A stretch of DNA of 64,000 nucleotides from Bog-532 sp963830385 (GTDB lineage: Bacteria; Actinomycetota; Actinomycetes; Streptosporangiales; Streptosporangiaceae), in contig CAWHMD010000005.1 in NCBI GenBank assembly GCA_963830385.1, positions 248,001 through 312,000 on the forward strand. Reading direction: 5' to 3'. Every line of letters starts with the position of its first letter. The first letter of the stretch is position 1. The notes under the pieces are model-generated. The model was not told where the DNA came from. It ran no database searches and worked only from the letters and a program-made list of their open reading frames with translations. Positions 45,257 to 52,876 of this stretch are shown here, piece after piece. Made by a program: the position numbers and the translations under genes.

Positions 45257-45680
45257 ATGAACCGGCCATGGGTGTGGTGACCGGCCAGGCGCGCGACGCG
45301 GCCGGGATCGGCTGCCCAGCGACGCCGAGGTGATCACGCGGTCCCGGCAGGAGCCGGGCTGCTTCGCGGTGATCTTCGACCGCGTGGTCAAGCGGAAGGG
45401 GAACCTCTATGTGGATCCAGGCTGTCACTACACGGGCAACCAGCCACCGCTGAGCGTCTCCGCCCGCGAGTTCGGCCGGGTGTTCACGATCCCGGCCGCC
45501 GCCCAGAGCACCCGCATCTCGTTCTTCATCCACCCCGCCGCCATCCCGGCCGGGAGCGCGGTCCTCATCTTTGTCGAAGGCACCCTGTCAGCGGTGCCCG
45601 GCAAAGACGGCTGGACCACCTTCGCCGACGGGTTCACGCTGGTCAGGATCGGCAGCCGGCCAAGCCGGTGCGTGGTCTGA
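45257..45680 (+). pseudogene. frameshifted ORF with a sigma-factor-like N-terminus
   Basis: AGGAG precedes an ATG at 45257 that reads MNRPWVW and stops at once (TGA 45278-45280). Shifted by one base, the next frame runs open to a stop at 45680 with very high GC3. It begins with LPSDAEVITRSRQEPGCFAVIFDR, which strongly resembles the first region of actinobacterial sigma-70/ECF factors. After IFDR the expected HAPxIHRYxxRR is replaced by about 95 residues I cannot place (including NLYVDPGCHYTGNQ and FVEGTLSAVPGKDGWTTFADG). A remnant or chimera is likely; alternatively a short real protein starts at the GTG at 45330. Confidence 0.45.
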
Positions 45681-45701
45681 CCCGGGCCACCGGCCGGCCG
45701 C

Positions 45702-46742
45702 TCAGGCAGCCAGCTCGGCCGCCCGCTCGATGAGGTGGACGCGGCCGGCGTGGTCGGGGGCAAGCGGGGTGGCCAGCAGGGTGGTCACCCCGGCCGCGCG
45801 GAACGCCTCCATCCGTTCGGCCACGTAGCTCTCCGGGCCGATCAGCGAGGTCTTCTCCAGCAGTTCGTCCGGGACCAGGGCCTCGGCCTCTTGCTTGCGG
45901 CCGTCCAGGTAGGCGTCCTGGATCTGGTCGGCCACCGCCCCGTAGCCGAGCCGGGTGGCCAGCTTGTGGTAGAAGTTCTGGCCGCGGGCACCCATCCCCC
46001 CGATGTACAGGGCGAAGAACGGCCGGGCAAGGTCCCGGTAGCTCTCCACGCCGTCGCCGATCATCAGCGGGGCCATCGCCACCACGTCGAGCGGGCCGAG
46101 CCCGGGGTCACGCTTGGCCAGCCCCTCGGCCAGCGGTCCGCCCCAGAGGTCAGCGGCCTTTTCCGGGAGATAGAAGAACGGCTGCCAGCCCTCGGCCAGC
46201 TCGGCCGCCAGCGCCACGTTCTTCGGCCCGACCGCGGCCAGCATGATCGGGATGCGCTCGCGCACCGGGTGGTTGATCAGCTTGAGCGGCTTGCCCAGGC
46301 CGGTGCCCAGCTCGGGCGGCAGCGGCAGCTGGTAGTGCCTGCCGTCGTAGACCAGCCGGTCGCGCCGCCACACCATCCGGCAGATCTCGATCAGCTCACG
46401 GCTGCGCCCGACCGGCGCGTCGTACGCCACGCCGTGCCAGCCCTCGATGACCTGCGGCCCGGACGCGCCGATGCCGAGGGTGAACCGCCCGCCGGAGACG
46501 TAGTCCAGCCCGGCCGCGGTCATCGCGGTCAGCGCCGGGGTGCGCGAGTAGAGCTGGAGGATGCCGGAGGCGAGCTCCAGCCGCTCGGTCCGGGCCGCGA
46601 TGTAGCCGAGCTGGCTGACCGCGTCGAAGCTGTAGGCCTCGGGCACGAACACGATGCCAAGGCCGGCCTTCTCGTAGTCGGCCAGCTCGTTCACGGTCTC
46701 CGCGAAGCCACCGGCGTAATTGATCGACATCCCTACGCGCAT
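45702..46742 (-). CDS. LLM-class F420-dependent oxidoreductase
   Basis: A 346-residue luciferase-like TIM-barrel enzyme. MRVGMSINYAGGFAETVNELADYEKAGL opens the barrel, YVSGGRFTLGIGASGPQVIEGWHG is the conserved central segment, and VRERIPIMLAAVGPKNVALAAELAEGW follows. Larger than the copy at 156-1079 and not closely similar to it. Its ATG overlaps the stop of the second shikimate kinase (TGATG), so it is the last gene of the aro operon; whether it acts on an aromatic compound is a guess from context. Confidence 0.88.
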   Translation of the reverse strand: MRVGMSINYAGGFAETVNELADYEKAGLGIVFVPEAYSFDAVSQLGYIAARTERLELASGILQLYSRTPALTAMTAAGLDYVSGGRFTLGIGASGPQVIEGWHGVAYDAPVGRSRELIEICRMVWRRDRLVYDGRHYQLPLPPELGTGLGKPLKLINHPVRERIPIMLAAVGPKNVALAAELAEGWQPFFYLPEKAADLWGGPLAEGLAKRDPGLGPLDVVAMAPLMIGDGVESYRDLARPFFALYIGGMGARGQNFYHKLATRLGYGAVADQIQDAYLDGRKQEAEALVPDELLEKTSLIGPESYVAERMEAFRAAGVTTLLATPLAPDHAGRVHLIERAAELAA

Positions 46743-47245
46743 CAGCGAGCCATTCCTTCCGTCAGCCCCCGCTCCATGATCTCCGCACAGACGTGCTCGG
46801 GGCTACGGTCTTCGGTGGGCACGGTGATCGTGGCCACCTCCTCGTAGACCGCCAGCCGCCGCCGGTAGACCGCGGCCAGGTCGGGGCGGCGCAGCACCGG
46901 GCGGCCGTCGTCGCCGCCCACCCGGCCGAGCGCCACCTCGTACGGGACGTGCAGATAGACGATCTGCTCGGCCGCCTTGAGGACCCGCCGGGTCTGTTCA
47001 TGCTCGACCGCGCCGCCGCCCAGCGCCAGCACCAGCCCGGGCCCGCCGAGCAGGGACGCGATCGTCTTGTGCTCCAGGGCCCGGAAGGCGGGCTCACCCC
47101 GCTCGGCGAAGATCCGCGGCACCGGCATGCCCGCGCGCTCGGCGATGACCACGTCGGCGTCCGCGAACGGCAGGCCCAGGCGGCTGGCCAGCAGCCGGCC
47201 CACGGTGGTCTTGCCCGCGCCCATGAAGCCGACCAGGACGATCAC
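46742..47245 (-). CDS. aroK: second shikimate kinase paralogue
   Basis: A 167-residue P-loop kinase. Walker A is LVGFMGAGKTTVGRLL, the shikimate-binding segment is FADADVVIAERAGMPVPRIFAERGEPAFRALE, the glycine motif is LALGGGAVEHEQTRRVL, and the lid is GRPVLRRPDLAAVYRRRLAVYEEVA. It keeps the family glycines that the upstream copy (48776-49288) lacks. The GTG at 47245 overlaps the aroQ stop by 4 bp. Having two shikimate kinases in one operon is unusual; this copy may be the true enzyme or may act on a related substrate. Confidence 0.85.
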   Translation of the reverse strand: MIVLVGFMGAGKTTVGRLLASRLGLPFADADVVIAERAGMPVPRIFAERGEPAFRALEHKTIASLLGGPGLVLALGGGAVEHEQTRRVLKAAEQIVYLHVPYEVALGRVGGDDGRPVLRRPDLAAVYRRRLAVYEEVATITVPTEDRSPEHVCAEIMERGLTEGMAR

Positions 47246-47703
47246 GAGGCTGGCTCCGGCTGTTTGACCAGCTCGGCCACGGCCTGCAGGGCGAGCTGGT
47301 AGGACAGCAGCCCGAAGCCGGCCACGGTGCCGGTGGCCACCCCGGACACCACCGAGGTGTGCCGGAACTCCTCCCGGGTGGCCGGGTTCGACAGGTGCAC
47401 CTCGATCAGCGGCGCCGTGCGCATGGCCAGCGCGTCCCGCAGCGCGTAGGAGTAGTGCGTGAACGCGGCCGGGTTGAGCACCACCGGGAGCCGTTCGTCG
47501 GCCGCCTCGTGCACCCAGGCGACCAGCTCGGCTTCGTCGTCGGTCTGCCGGACGTCGACCGACAGGTCCAGCAGGCGGCCGGTGGCCCGGCACGCCTCCG
47601 CCAGATCTTCCAGCGTGGCCGAGCCGTACACTTCCGGCTCGCGGATACCGAGGCGGCCCAGGTTGGGCCCATTGAGCACGAGCACCCGGGTGGTCACGGG
47701 CAC
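47242..47703 (-). CDS. aroQ: type II 3-dehydroquinate dehydratase
   Basis: A 153-residue dodecameric enzyme converting 3-dehydroquinate to 3-dehydroshikimate. LVLNGPNLGRLGIREPEVYGSATLEDL holds the catalytic-loop Arg and Tyr, and LPVVLNPAAFTHYSYALRDAL and IEVHLSNPATREEFRHTSVVSGVATGTVAGFG complete the site. It overlaps aroB by 10 bp. Confidence 0.95.
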   Translation of the reverse strand: MPVTTRVLVLNGPNLGRLGIREPEVYGSATLEDLAEACRATGRLLDLSVDVRQTDDEAELVAWVHEAADERLPVVLNPAAFTHYSYALRDALAMRTAPLIEVHLSNPATREEFRHTSVVSGVATGTVAGFGLLSYQLALQAVAELVKQPEPAS

Positions 47704-48779
47704 ACCTCCAGATACGCCTGCTCCAGCAGTTCTTCGGGCGGCGCCGCCAGGATCGCGGGCCGGGCCAGCGCGTCCAGCACCACGAACCGCAGCTTGGCCT
47801 CCCGGGTCTTCTTGTCCACGGCCATGGCCGCCCGCAGCTCCGGCCAGACGTGCGGACGGTAGGCGGTCGGCAGGCCGACCGAGGTGAGCACGGTCCGGTG
47901 CCGGGCCGCGGTCGCACCGTCCAGCCGCCCGGCCAGCCGGGACAGCTCGGCCACGTAGACCATGCCGATGGCCACCGCGTCGCCGTGCCTGAAGTGATAC
48001 TGCTCCGTGCGCTCGATCGCGTGGCCCAGCGTGTGCCCGTAGTTCAGGGTCTCGCGCAGCCCGGCCTCGCGGAAGTCGGCCGCCACCACCCGGCCCTTGA
48101 ACCGGACGGCCCGCTCGATCAGCTCACGGGTGTGCCGGCCGTGCGGGACGGTGGCGCCCTCCGGATCGGCCTCCACCAGGTCGAGGATGACCGGGTCGGC
48201 GATGAAGCCGGCCTTGATCACCTCGGCCAGGCCGGCCACGTAATCGGCCCGCGGCACGGTCCCCAGGGTGGCCAGGTCGGCCAGCACCCCGGCGGGCGGG
48301 TAGAAGGCGCCGACCAGGTTCTTGCCCTCGGGGATATCGATCGCGGTCTTGCCGCCGACCGCCGCGTCGACCATGCCCAGCAGGGTGGTGGGGACCAGCA
48401 CCACCCGGACCCCGCGCAGGTAGCTGGCGGCCACGAACCCGGCCAGGTCGGTGGTGGCACCGCCGCCGATGCCGACGATGCAGTCGTGCCGGCCCACCTG
48501 CTCGGCCGCCAGCCGCGACCACAGGCCGGCCGCCACGCCGACCTGCTTGGCCGCCTCCCCGTCCGGTACCTCGGCCACGATCACCTGGTAACCGGCGTCG
48601 TCCAGGGCCCGGCAGGCGGGGCGGGCGATGTCGGCCACCGCCGCGGGGTGGATGACCACCACCTTGGCCGGGGCCGGCCCGCGGCCCGCCACCAGCCTGG
48701 GCAGTTCGCTCAGCACGCCGGTGCCGACCACCACGTCGTAGGGGCGCTCGCCCTCCACCGGGATGCGGGTGATGGTCAT
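47694..48779 (-). CDS. aroB: 3-dehydroquinate synthase
   Basis: A 361-residue NAD- and metal-dependent cyclase. Motifs: IGGGATTDLAGFVAASYLRG, VVLVPTTLLGMVDAAVGGKTAIDIPEGKNLVGAFYPP, metal-binding REAGLRETLNYGHTLGHAIE and FRHGDAVAIGMVY. The ATG at 48779 overlaps the aroK stop by 4 bp. Confidence 0.96.
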   Translation of the reverse strand: MTITRIPVEGERPYDVVVGTGVLSELPRLVAGRGPAPAKVVVIHPAAVADIARPACRALDDAGYQVIVAEVPDGEAAKQVGVAAGLWSRLAAEQVGRHDCIVGIGGGATTDLAGFVAASYLRGVRVVLVPTTLLGMVDAAVGGKTAIDIPEGKNLVGAFYPPAGVLADLATLGTVPRADYVAGLAEVIKAGFIADPVILDLVEADPEGATVPHGRHTRELIERAVRFKGRVVAADFREAGLRETLNYGHTLGHAIERTEQYHFRHGDAVAIGMVYVAELSRLAGRLDGATAARHRTVLTSVGLPTAYRPHVWPELRAAMAVDKKTREAKLRFVVLDALARPAILAAPPEELLEQAYLEVCP

Positions 48780-49288
48780 CGGCCGGCCAGCCAGGCTTCG
48801 ATCTCGTCGGCGACCTCTTCGGGGGCCAGTTCCCCCGCGTCCACGGTGAACGTGGCCAGCCGCTCGTACACCGGCCGCCGCTCCTCGAGCAGGGTGCGCA
48901 GGCGGCCGCGGGGGTTCCCGGGGATGACCACGCGCGGCTTGTCGAGCCCGAGCCGGCGGGCGATCGGGCCGAAGTCGGCCGACAGGTAGGCCACCGGCTG
49001 CCCGGCCAGCAGTTCCTGGACGGCCGGGTCGAGCACGGCGCCGCTGCCCAGGGCGACCACGGCGCCGCCCGCGCTCAGCGCCTGCCGCGCGGCGGCCCGC
49101 TCGAGGTCGCGGAACGCCTCCTCGCCGTCGTCCACGAAGATGTCGCCGACCGGCTTGCCCGCGGTCGCCGCGATCTGCGCGTCGGTGTCGACGAAGCTGG
49201 TGTTCAGGCGATCCGACAGCAGCTTGCCCACGGCCGACTTGCCGGCCGCGGGCGGCCCGGTGAGTACGACGAGCGGCCGACTGTTCAC
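48776..49288 (-). CDS. aroK: shikimate kinase (divergent glycine motif)
   Basis: A 170-residue P-loop kinase in the canonical place between aroC and aroB. Walker A is LTGPPAAGKSAVGKLL and the DTD motif is FVDTDAQIAATAGKPVGDIF; FRDLE keeps the shikimate-binding Arg. The usual GGG is GSG (VALGSGAVLDPAV), and the lid reads PRVVIPGNPRGRLRTLLEERRPVYERLA instead of RPLL. It should still bind ATP. Starts GTG at 49288, overlapping aroC by 4 bp. Confidence 0.9.
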   Translation of the reverse strand: MNSRPLVVLTGPPAAGKSAVGKLLSDRLNTSFVDTDAQIAATAGKPVGDIFVDDGEEAFRDLERAAARQALSAGGAVVALGSGAVLDPAVQELLAGQPVAYLSADFGPIARRLGLDKPRVVIPGNPRGRLRTLLEERRPVYERLATFTVDAGELAPEEVADEIEAWLAGR

Positions 49289-50463
49289 GTGATCACCAGG
49301 GACTTCAGGTAGGAGTCGACGTTGCGCTGGATCTCGGCCACCGAGTCGCCGCCGAACTTCTCGGTGACCGCGTCCGCCAGCACCAGCGCGACCATCGCCT
49401 CGGCGACCACGCCCGCAGCCGGGACCGCGGTCGCGTCGCTGCGCTGGTTGATGGCCTTGGCCGGCTCCCCGGTGGCCACGTCGATGGTGTCGAGGGCGCG
49501 CGGCACGGTCGAGATCGGCTTCATCGCCGCGCGGACGCGCAGCACCTCGCCGTTGGTCATGCCGCCCTCGACCCCGCCGGCCCGGTTGGTGCGGCGGTGC
49601 ACGCCGCCCGGGCCGATCTCGATCTCGTCGTGGGCTTGCGAGCCGCGCCGCCGCGCGGTGGTGAAGCCGTCGCCGATCTCGACCCCCTTCATGGCCTGGA
49701 TGCCCATGATCGCGGCGGCCAGCCGGGCGTCCAGGCGGCGGTCCCAGTGGGTGAAGCTGCCGAGGCCGGGCGGCAGGCCGTAGGCCACCACCTCGACGAC
49801 TCCGCCGAGCGTGTCGCCCTCCCGGCGCACCAGGTCGATCTCCTCGACCATGGCCGCGCTGGTCCTGGCGTCGGCGCAGCGCACCGGGTCGGCGTCGATC
49901 CGGGCCGCGTCGTCCGGGCCGGGCAGCAGCCCGTCCGGCACGCTGACCGCGCCCAGCGCGACCACGTGGCTGAGGACCTCGACGCCGAGCGCCTGGCGCA
50001 GGAACTGCCGGGCCACCTCGCCCAGCGCCACCCGGGCCGCGGTCTCCCGCGCGCTGGCCCGCTCCAGCACCGGGCGGGCGTCCGCGTGGCCGTACTTCTG
50101 CATGCCGGACAGGTCGGCGTGGCCGGGCCGGGGCCGGGTCAGCGGGGCGTTCCTGGCCAGCGCCTCAAGGACCTCGGGGTCCACCGGGTCGGCCGCCATC
50201 ACCGTCTCCCACTTGGGCCACTCGGTGTTGCCGACCCGGATCGCGACCGGGCCGCCGAGCGTGACTCCGTGCCGGACCCCGCCGGTCAGCTCGACCTCGT
50301 CCTGCTCGAACTTCATCCGGGCGCCACGGCCGTAGCCGGCCCGGCGCCGGGCCAGCGCGGCCGCAACCTGCTCGGTGCCGACCCGCACGCCCGCGGGTAC
50401 CCCTTCGCAGATGGCCACGAGCGCACGCCCGTGTGACTCACCCGCCGTAAGCCAGCGCAGCAT
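49285..50463 (-). CDS. aroC: chorismate synthase
   Basis: A 392-residue FMN-dependent lyase making chorismate from EPSP. Signature segments: GESHGRALVAICEGVPAG (His), RRAGYGRGARMKFEQDEVELTGGVRHG, RPGHADLSGMQKYGHADARPVLERASARETAARVA, and RSDATAVPAAGVVAEAMVALVLADA. The ATG at 50463 lies 10 bp after the prepilin peptidase gene. Confidence 0.96.
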   Translation of the reverse strand: MLRWLTAGESHGRALVAICEGVPAGVRVGTEQVAAALARRRAGYGRGARMKFEQDEVELTGGVRHGVTLGGPVAIRVGNTEWPKWETVMAADPVDPEVLEALARNAPLTRPRPGHADLSGMQKYGHADARPVLERASARETAARVALGEVARQFLRQALGVEVLSHVVALGAVSVPDGLLPGPDDAARIDADPVRCADARTSAAMVEEIDLVRREGDTLGGVVEVVAYGLPPGLGSFTHWDRRLDARLAAAIMGIQAMKGVEIGDGFTTARRRGSQAHDEIEIGPGGVHRRTNRAGGVEGGMTNGEVLRVRAAMKPISTVPRALDTIDVATGEPAKAINQRSDATAVPAAGVVAEAMVALVLADAVTEKFGGDSVAEIQRNVDSYLKSLVIT

Positions 50464-50473
50464 GCCACCGATC

Positions 50474-51253
50474 CTATTGAACGGCGACGATCACCACGGC
50501 CAAAGCCCCGGCCAGCATGAACGGCCCGAACGCGATCTGGGACTTCCGGGTCGCCCGGCCTGTCACCAGCAGCGCCAGGCCCGCCAGCGCGGCCAGCACG
50601 AACCCGGCCGCCAGGCCGACGACCAGCGCGGTCAGGCTGATCCAGCCCAGGTACAGGCCGAGCAGCCCGGACAGCTTGACGTCGCCCCAGCCGATGCCGG
50701 CCGGGTACACCAGCGCCAGGATCAGGTAGAAGGCGAACGCGCAGGCCAGGCCGATGGCGGCGTGGGCCAGGTGGGCAGGGCCGTGCCGCACGAACGGGGT
50801 GGCCGCGCCGAGCGCCACGATCGCGACCGGGTAGGACGGCAGCGTGAGCAGGTCGGGCAGCCGCCGGTGGGCGACGTCGATGAACGCCAGCGCGACCGCC
50901 ACCGCGGCCAGGTAGCAGAACGCGGGCAGCACCGGGCTGGCCCCGAACCGCAGCCCGATCAGCCCGAACGTGACCGCGGTGAGGGCCTCGGCGGCCGGGT
51001 GCCAGCCGCCGTACCGTCCATCGCAGTGCCGGCACTGGCCGCCGCCCGCCGCCCAGCTGGCCAGCGGCACCAGCTCGGTGGCGCGCAGCCGGGTGGCACA
51101 GCGCGGGCAGCGCCCGGCCGGGGCCGGGCCCAGCTCGCGGAGCGAGCCGGCCACGGTGGTCGCCTCCGGGGCCCGTTCGATGACGACGGTGAGGTAGTCG
51201 CCCACGACCAGGCCGGCCGCCGCGGCCACGGCGGCGGTCGCCCAGGAGATCAT
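50474..51253 (-). CDS. type IV prepilin peptidase (A24)
   Basis: A 259-residue membrane aspartyl protease. Two Cys pairs, CPRC and CRHC, form the N-terminal zinc site of full-length PilD-type enzymes. Catalytic Asp residues are in LAFIDVAHRRLPDLLTLP and in the GWGDVKLSGLLGLYLG (GxGD) motif. Seven to eight membrane helices are visible. PilD-type enzymes cleave and may methylate prepilins, yet no pilin or assembly gene is in the window. The start ATG overlaps the sseB-like gene by 4 bp, placing it in the aro operon as in other actinobacteria. Confidence 0.92.
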   Translation of the reverse strand: MISWATAAVAAAAGLVVGDYLTVVIERAPEATTVAGSLRELGPAPAGRCPRCATRLRATELVPLASWAAGGGQCRHCDGRYGGWHPAAEALTAVTFGLIGLRFGASPVLPAFCYLAAVAVALAFIDVAHRRLPDLLTLPSYPVAIVALGAATPFVRHGPAHLAHAAIGLACAFAFYLILALVYPAGIGWGDVKLSGLLGLYLGWISLTALVVGLAAGFVLAALAGLALLVTGRATRKSQIAFGPFMLAGALAVVIVAVQ

Positions 51254-51993
51254 CCGCGGGGGCGGGCCGGCGCGGCCGCCGGGACGGCCGAGAACTGGAT
51301 GCCCCGCCGCAGCCGGCCCGCCAGCCGGGCCGCGATGGCCTCGGCCACCGGCTGCAGGGCCGCGGGGTGGCCGGAGGTGGCGCCGGGGCTGATCAGCAGC
51401 CGGACGGCCAGGTCGGTGCCGTCCGGGCCCGCGGCCAGTTCGGCGCCGGTCACCCCGACCGCTTCCGGGGCCGGCCGCTCAGCCAGGGCGGCGGCGACGT
51501 CGGCGCGGATGTCCGGGTCGTCCTGGGGGGCGGGCGGTGGCTGGCCGGCCGCCAGCGCCGCCAGCCGGGCCCCTTCCACCGCGATCGGCACCGGGCCGGC
51601 CACGTCGATGACCACCGCACACGAATCGGCCACCGCGGTCCCCCACACCGACGCCGAGGGGGTGGGGACCGGGCGGGCGTCCGGGCGCCAGCTCAGCAGC
51701 GCCGCCAGCGAGGTGAAGGCCAGCAGCGCGGGCCGCCCGTCCCGGCCGATCAGCGTCGGGAACGCCATCTCGCGGGCCGCCTGATGGTCACACCCAGCGA
51801 TCTGATCAGCCTCGCCGGTATCAGGCGGGCGCTCGACCAGCGGGACCAGCAGCCGCGCCCCGGCCAGGGCGGTCAGCGCCGCCTGCTCGGAGTCCCGGCC
51901 CGCCCCGTAGGCGGCGAGGGCGGCCGCCAGGTGCGGATCCGCGGCTCCGTCGTCTCCGGCGAACCGCTCGCCGCCGGTGTTCAGCCCAGCCAC
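51250..51993 (-). CDS. SseB-family protein
   Basis: A 247-residue protein with an SseB-like domain: ALTALAGARLLVPLVERPPD, EMAFPTLIGRDGRPALLAFTSLAALLSWRPDARPVP and VVIDVAGPVPIAVEGARL. The C-terminal part (about 160-247) with AALAERPAPEAVGVTGAEL and LRRGIQFSAVPA is a second, SseB_C-like region. Function unknown; common in actinobacteria. The GTG at 51993 fits the MAGLNTGGE start of relatives. It heads the aro operon. Confidence 0.8.
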   Translation of the reverse strand: MAGLNTGGERFAGDDGAADPHLAAALAAYGAGRDSEQAALTALAGARLLVPLVERPPDTGEADQIAGCDHQAAREMAFPTLIGRDGRPALLAFTSLAALLSWRPDARPVPTPSASVWGTAVADSCAVVIDVAGPVPIAVEGARLAALAAGQPPPAPQDDPDIRADVAAALAERPAPEAVGVTGAELAAGPDGTDLAVRLLISPGATSGHPAALQPVAEAIAARLAGRLRRGIQFSAVPAAAPARPRG

Positions 51994-52408
51994 GGCTCTG
52001 ACCCTACGCCGGCCGCGGCCCGTGCCACGCCGGTGAATGCCGCACCGGAAATTCCGCCACGCCGTGGGCAGTATCACAAGATCATCAATTTAGCTCCGGG
52101 ACCGCGCGGCTCAGCAAAAACCCAGAATGGCCTGGACTCAGTACAGCTTCACGTAACCGCCTGACTACTAATGGTTATTGACACGCCGCAATTGCCCGTC
52201 TGACCAGCCTGATGGCTACGTGATTGGCAGAATCAGTTGAGAGCGCATTAGGGATATGGGACTCTCGTGAACGGCGTCGCGCGAACAGCCGGGGAAGGGG
52301 TTCCTTTCCCTGCGGCGAATCGCACAGATTACCAACCGGGCAGGGAGAGGGGCTGGCAGTGAAGTTCGCGGTTCGCGGACGGGCCCCGATCGGCGGGTTC
52401 TCATTCCC
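51994..52408. other. divergent intergenic region between sseB and the unknown gene pair
   Basis: A 415-bp spacer with no supported gene. It is noticeably AT-richer at 52070-52260 than its surroundings. On the plus strand TTGACA (52179-52184) and TTGGCA (52224-52229) are possible -35 elements. ATTAGG (52247-52252) lies 17 bases after the second but is a weak -10. On the minus strand no clear promoter for sseB is seen. Confidence 0.45.
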
Positions 52409-52873
52409 ATGGTGAACGGGGTCGCCGCCACGAGTATCGAGCCGGGCACGCCGATGCGGAAGGTCATCCCGCCCCGCTTGATCGGACCGTACCTGAACGG
52501 CCAGCGCGCGATCCTGGCCGGCTTCGTGTACCGCAGCCACGACGCGGCGTTCCGCGATCCGGCCGAGTGCTTCACCGCGCTCGGGCTCGGCTACGAGGGT
52601 TCGGAGTTCACCGCGGACATGCCCGAGATCTACTTCCTCGGCTGGCTGGCCCGGGAGATGGACACCTACGTCGCGGCCAGCGCCGCCGGCAGCGGGACCG
52701 GCTGGCCCGGCGGCGTCCCCGCCGGCGCACCGGCCCGGGCGGTCGCGGAGTTCTACACCGATCCCATGCCGATCCCGGTCGGGGCCGCGATATCCCGGCT
52801 CACCGCGCGCGGTGAGGACCTGATCGCCAGGTACGACGGCCTCGTGTGGCGGCGGCCGACGAGGGAGGTCTGA
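52409..52873 (+). CDS. unknown actinobacterial protein, first of a two-gene unit
   Basis: A 154-residue soluble protein I do not recognise. It contains RKVIPPRLIGPYLNGQRAIL, FRDPAECFTALGLGYEGSEF and MPEIYFLGWLAREMDTYV, a Gly/Pro break, then FYTDPMPIPVGAAISRLTARGEDLIARYDGLVW. No signal peptide or membrane helix. The ATG at 52409 lacks a clear ribosome site; an in-frame ATG at 52454 (MRKVIPPRL) is the alternative. It is 3 bp from the next gene, so the two are surely co-translated. GC3 supports real coding. Confidence 0.72.
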   Translation: MVNGVAATSIEPGTPMRKVIPPRLIGPYLNGQRAILAGFVYRSHDAAFRDPAECFTALGLGYEGSEFTADMPEIYFLGWLAREMDTYVAASAAGSGTGWPGGVPAGAPARAVAEFYTDPMPIPVGAAISRLTARGEDLIARYDGLVWRRPTREV

Positions 52874-52876
52874 GGC

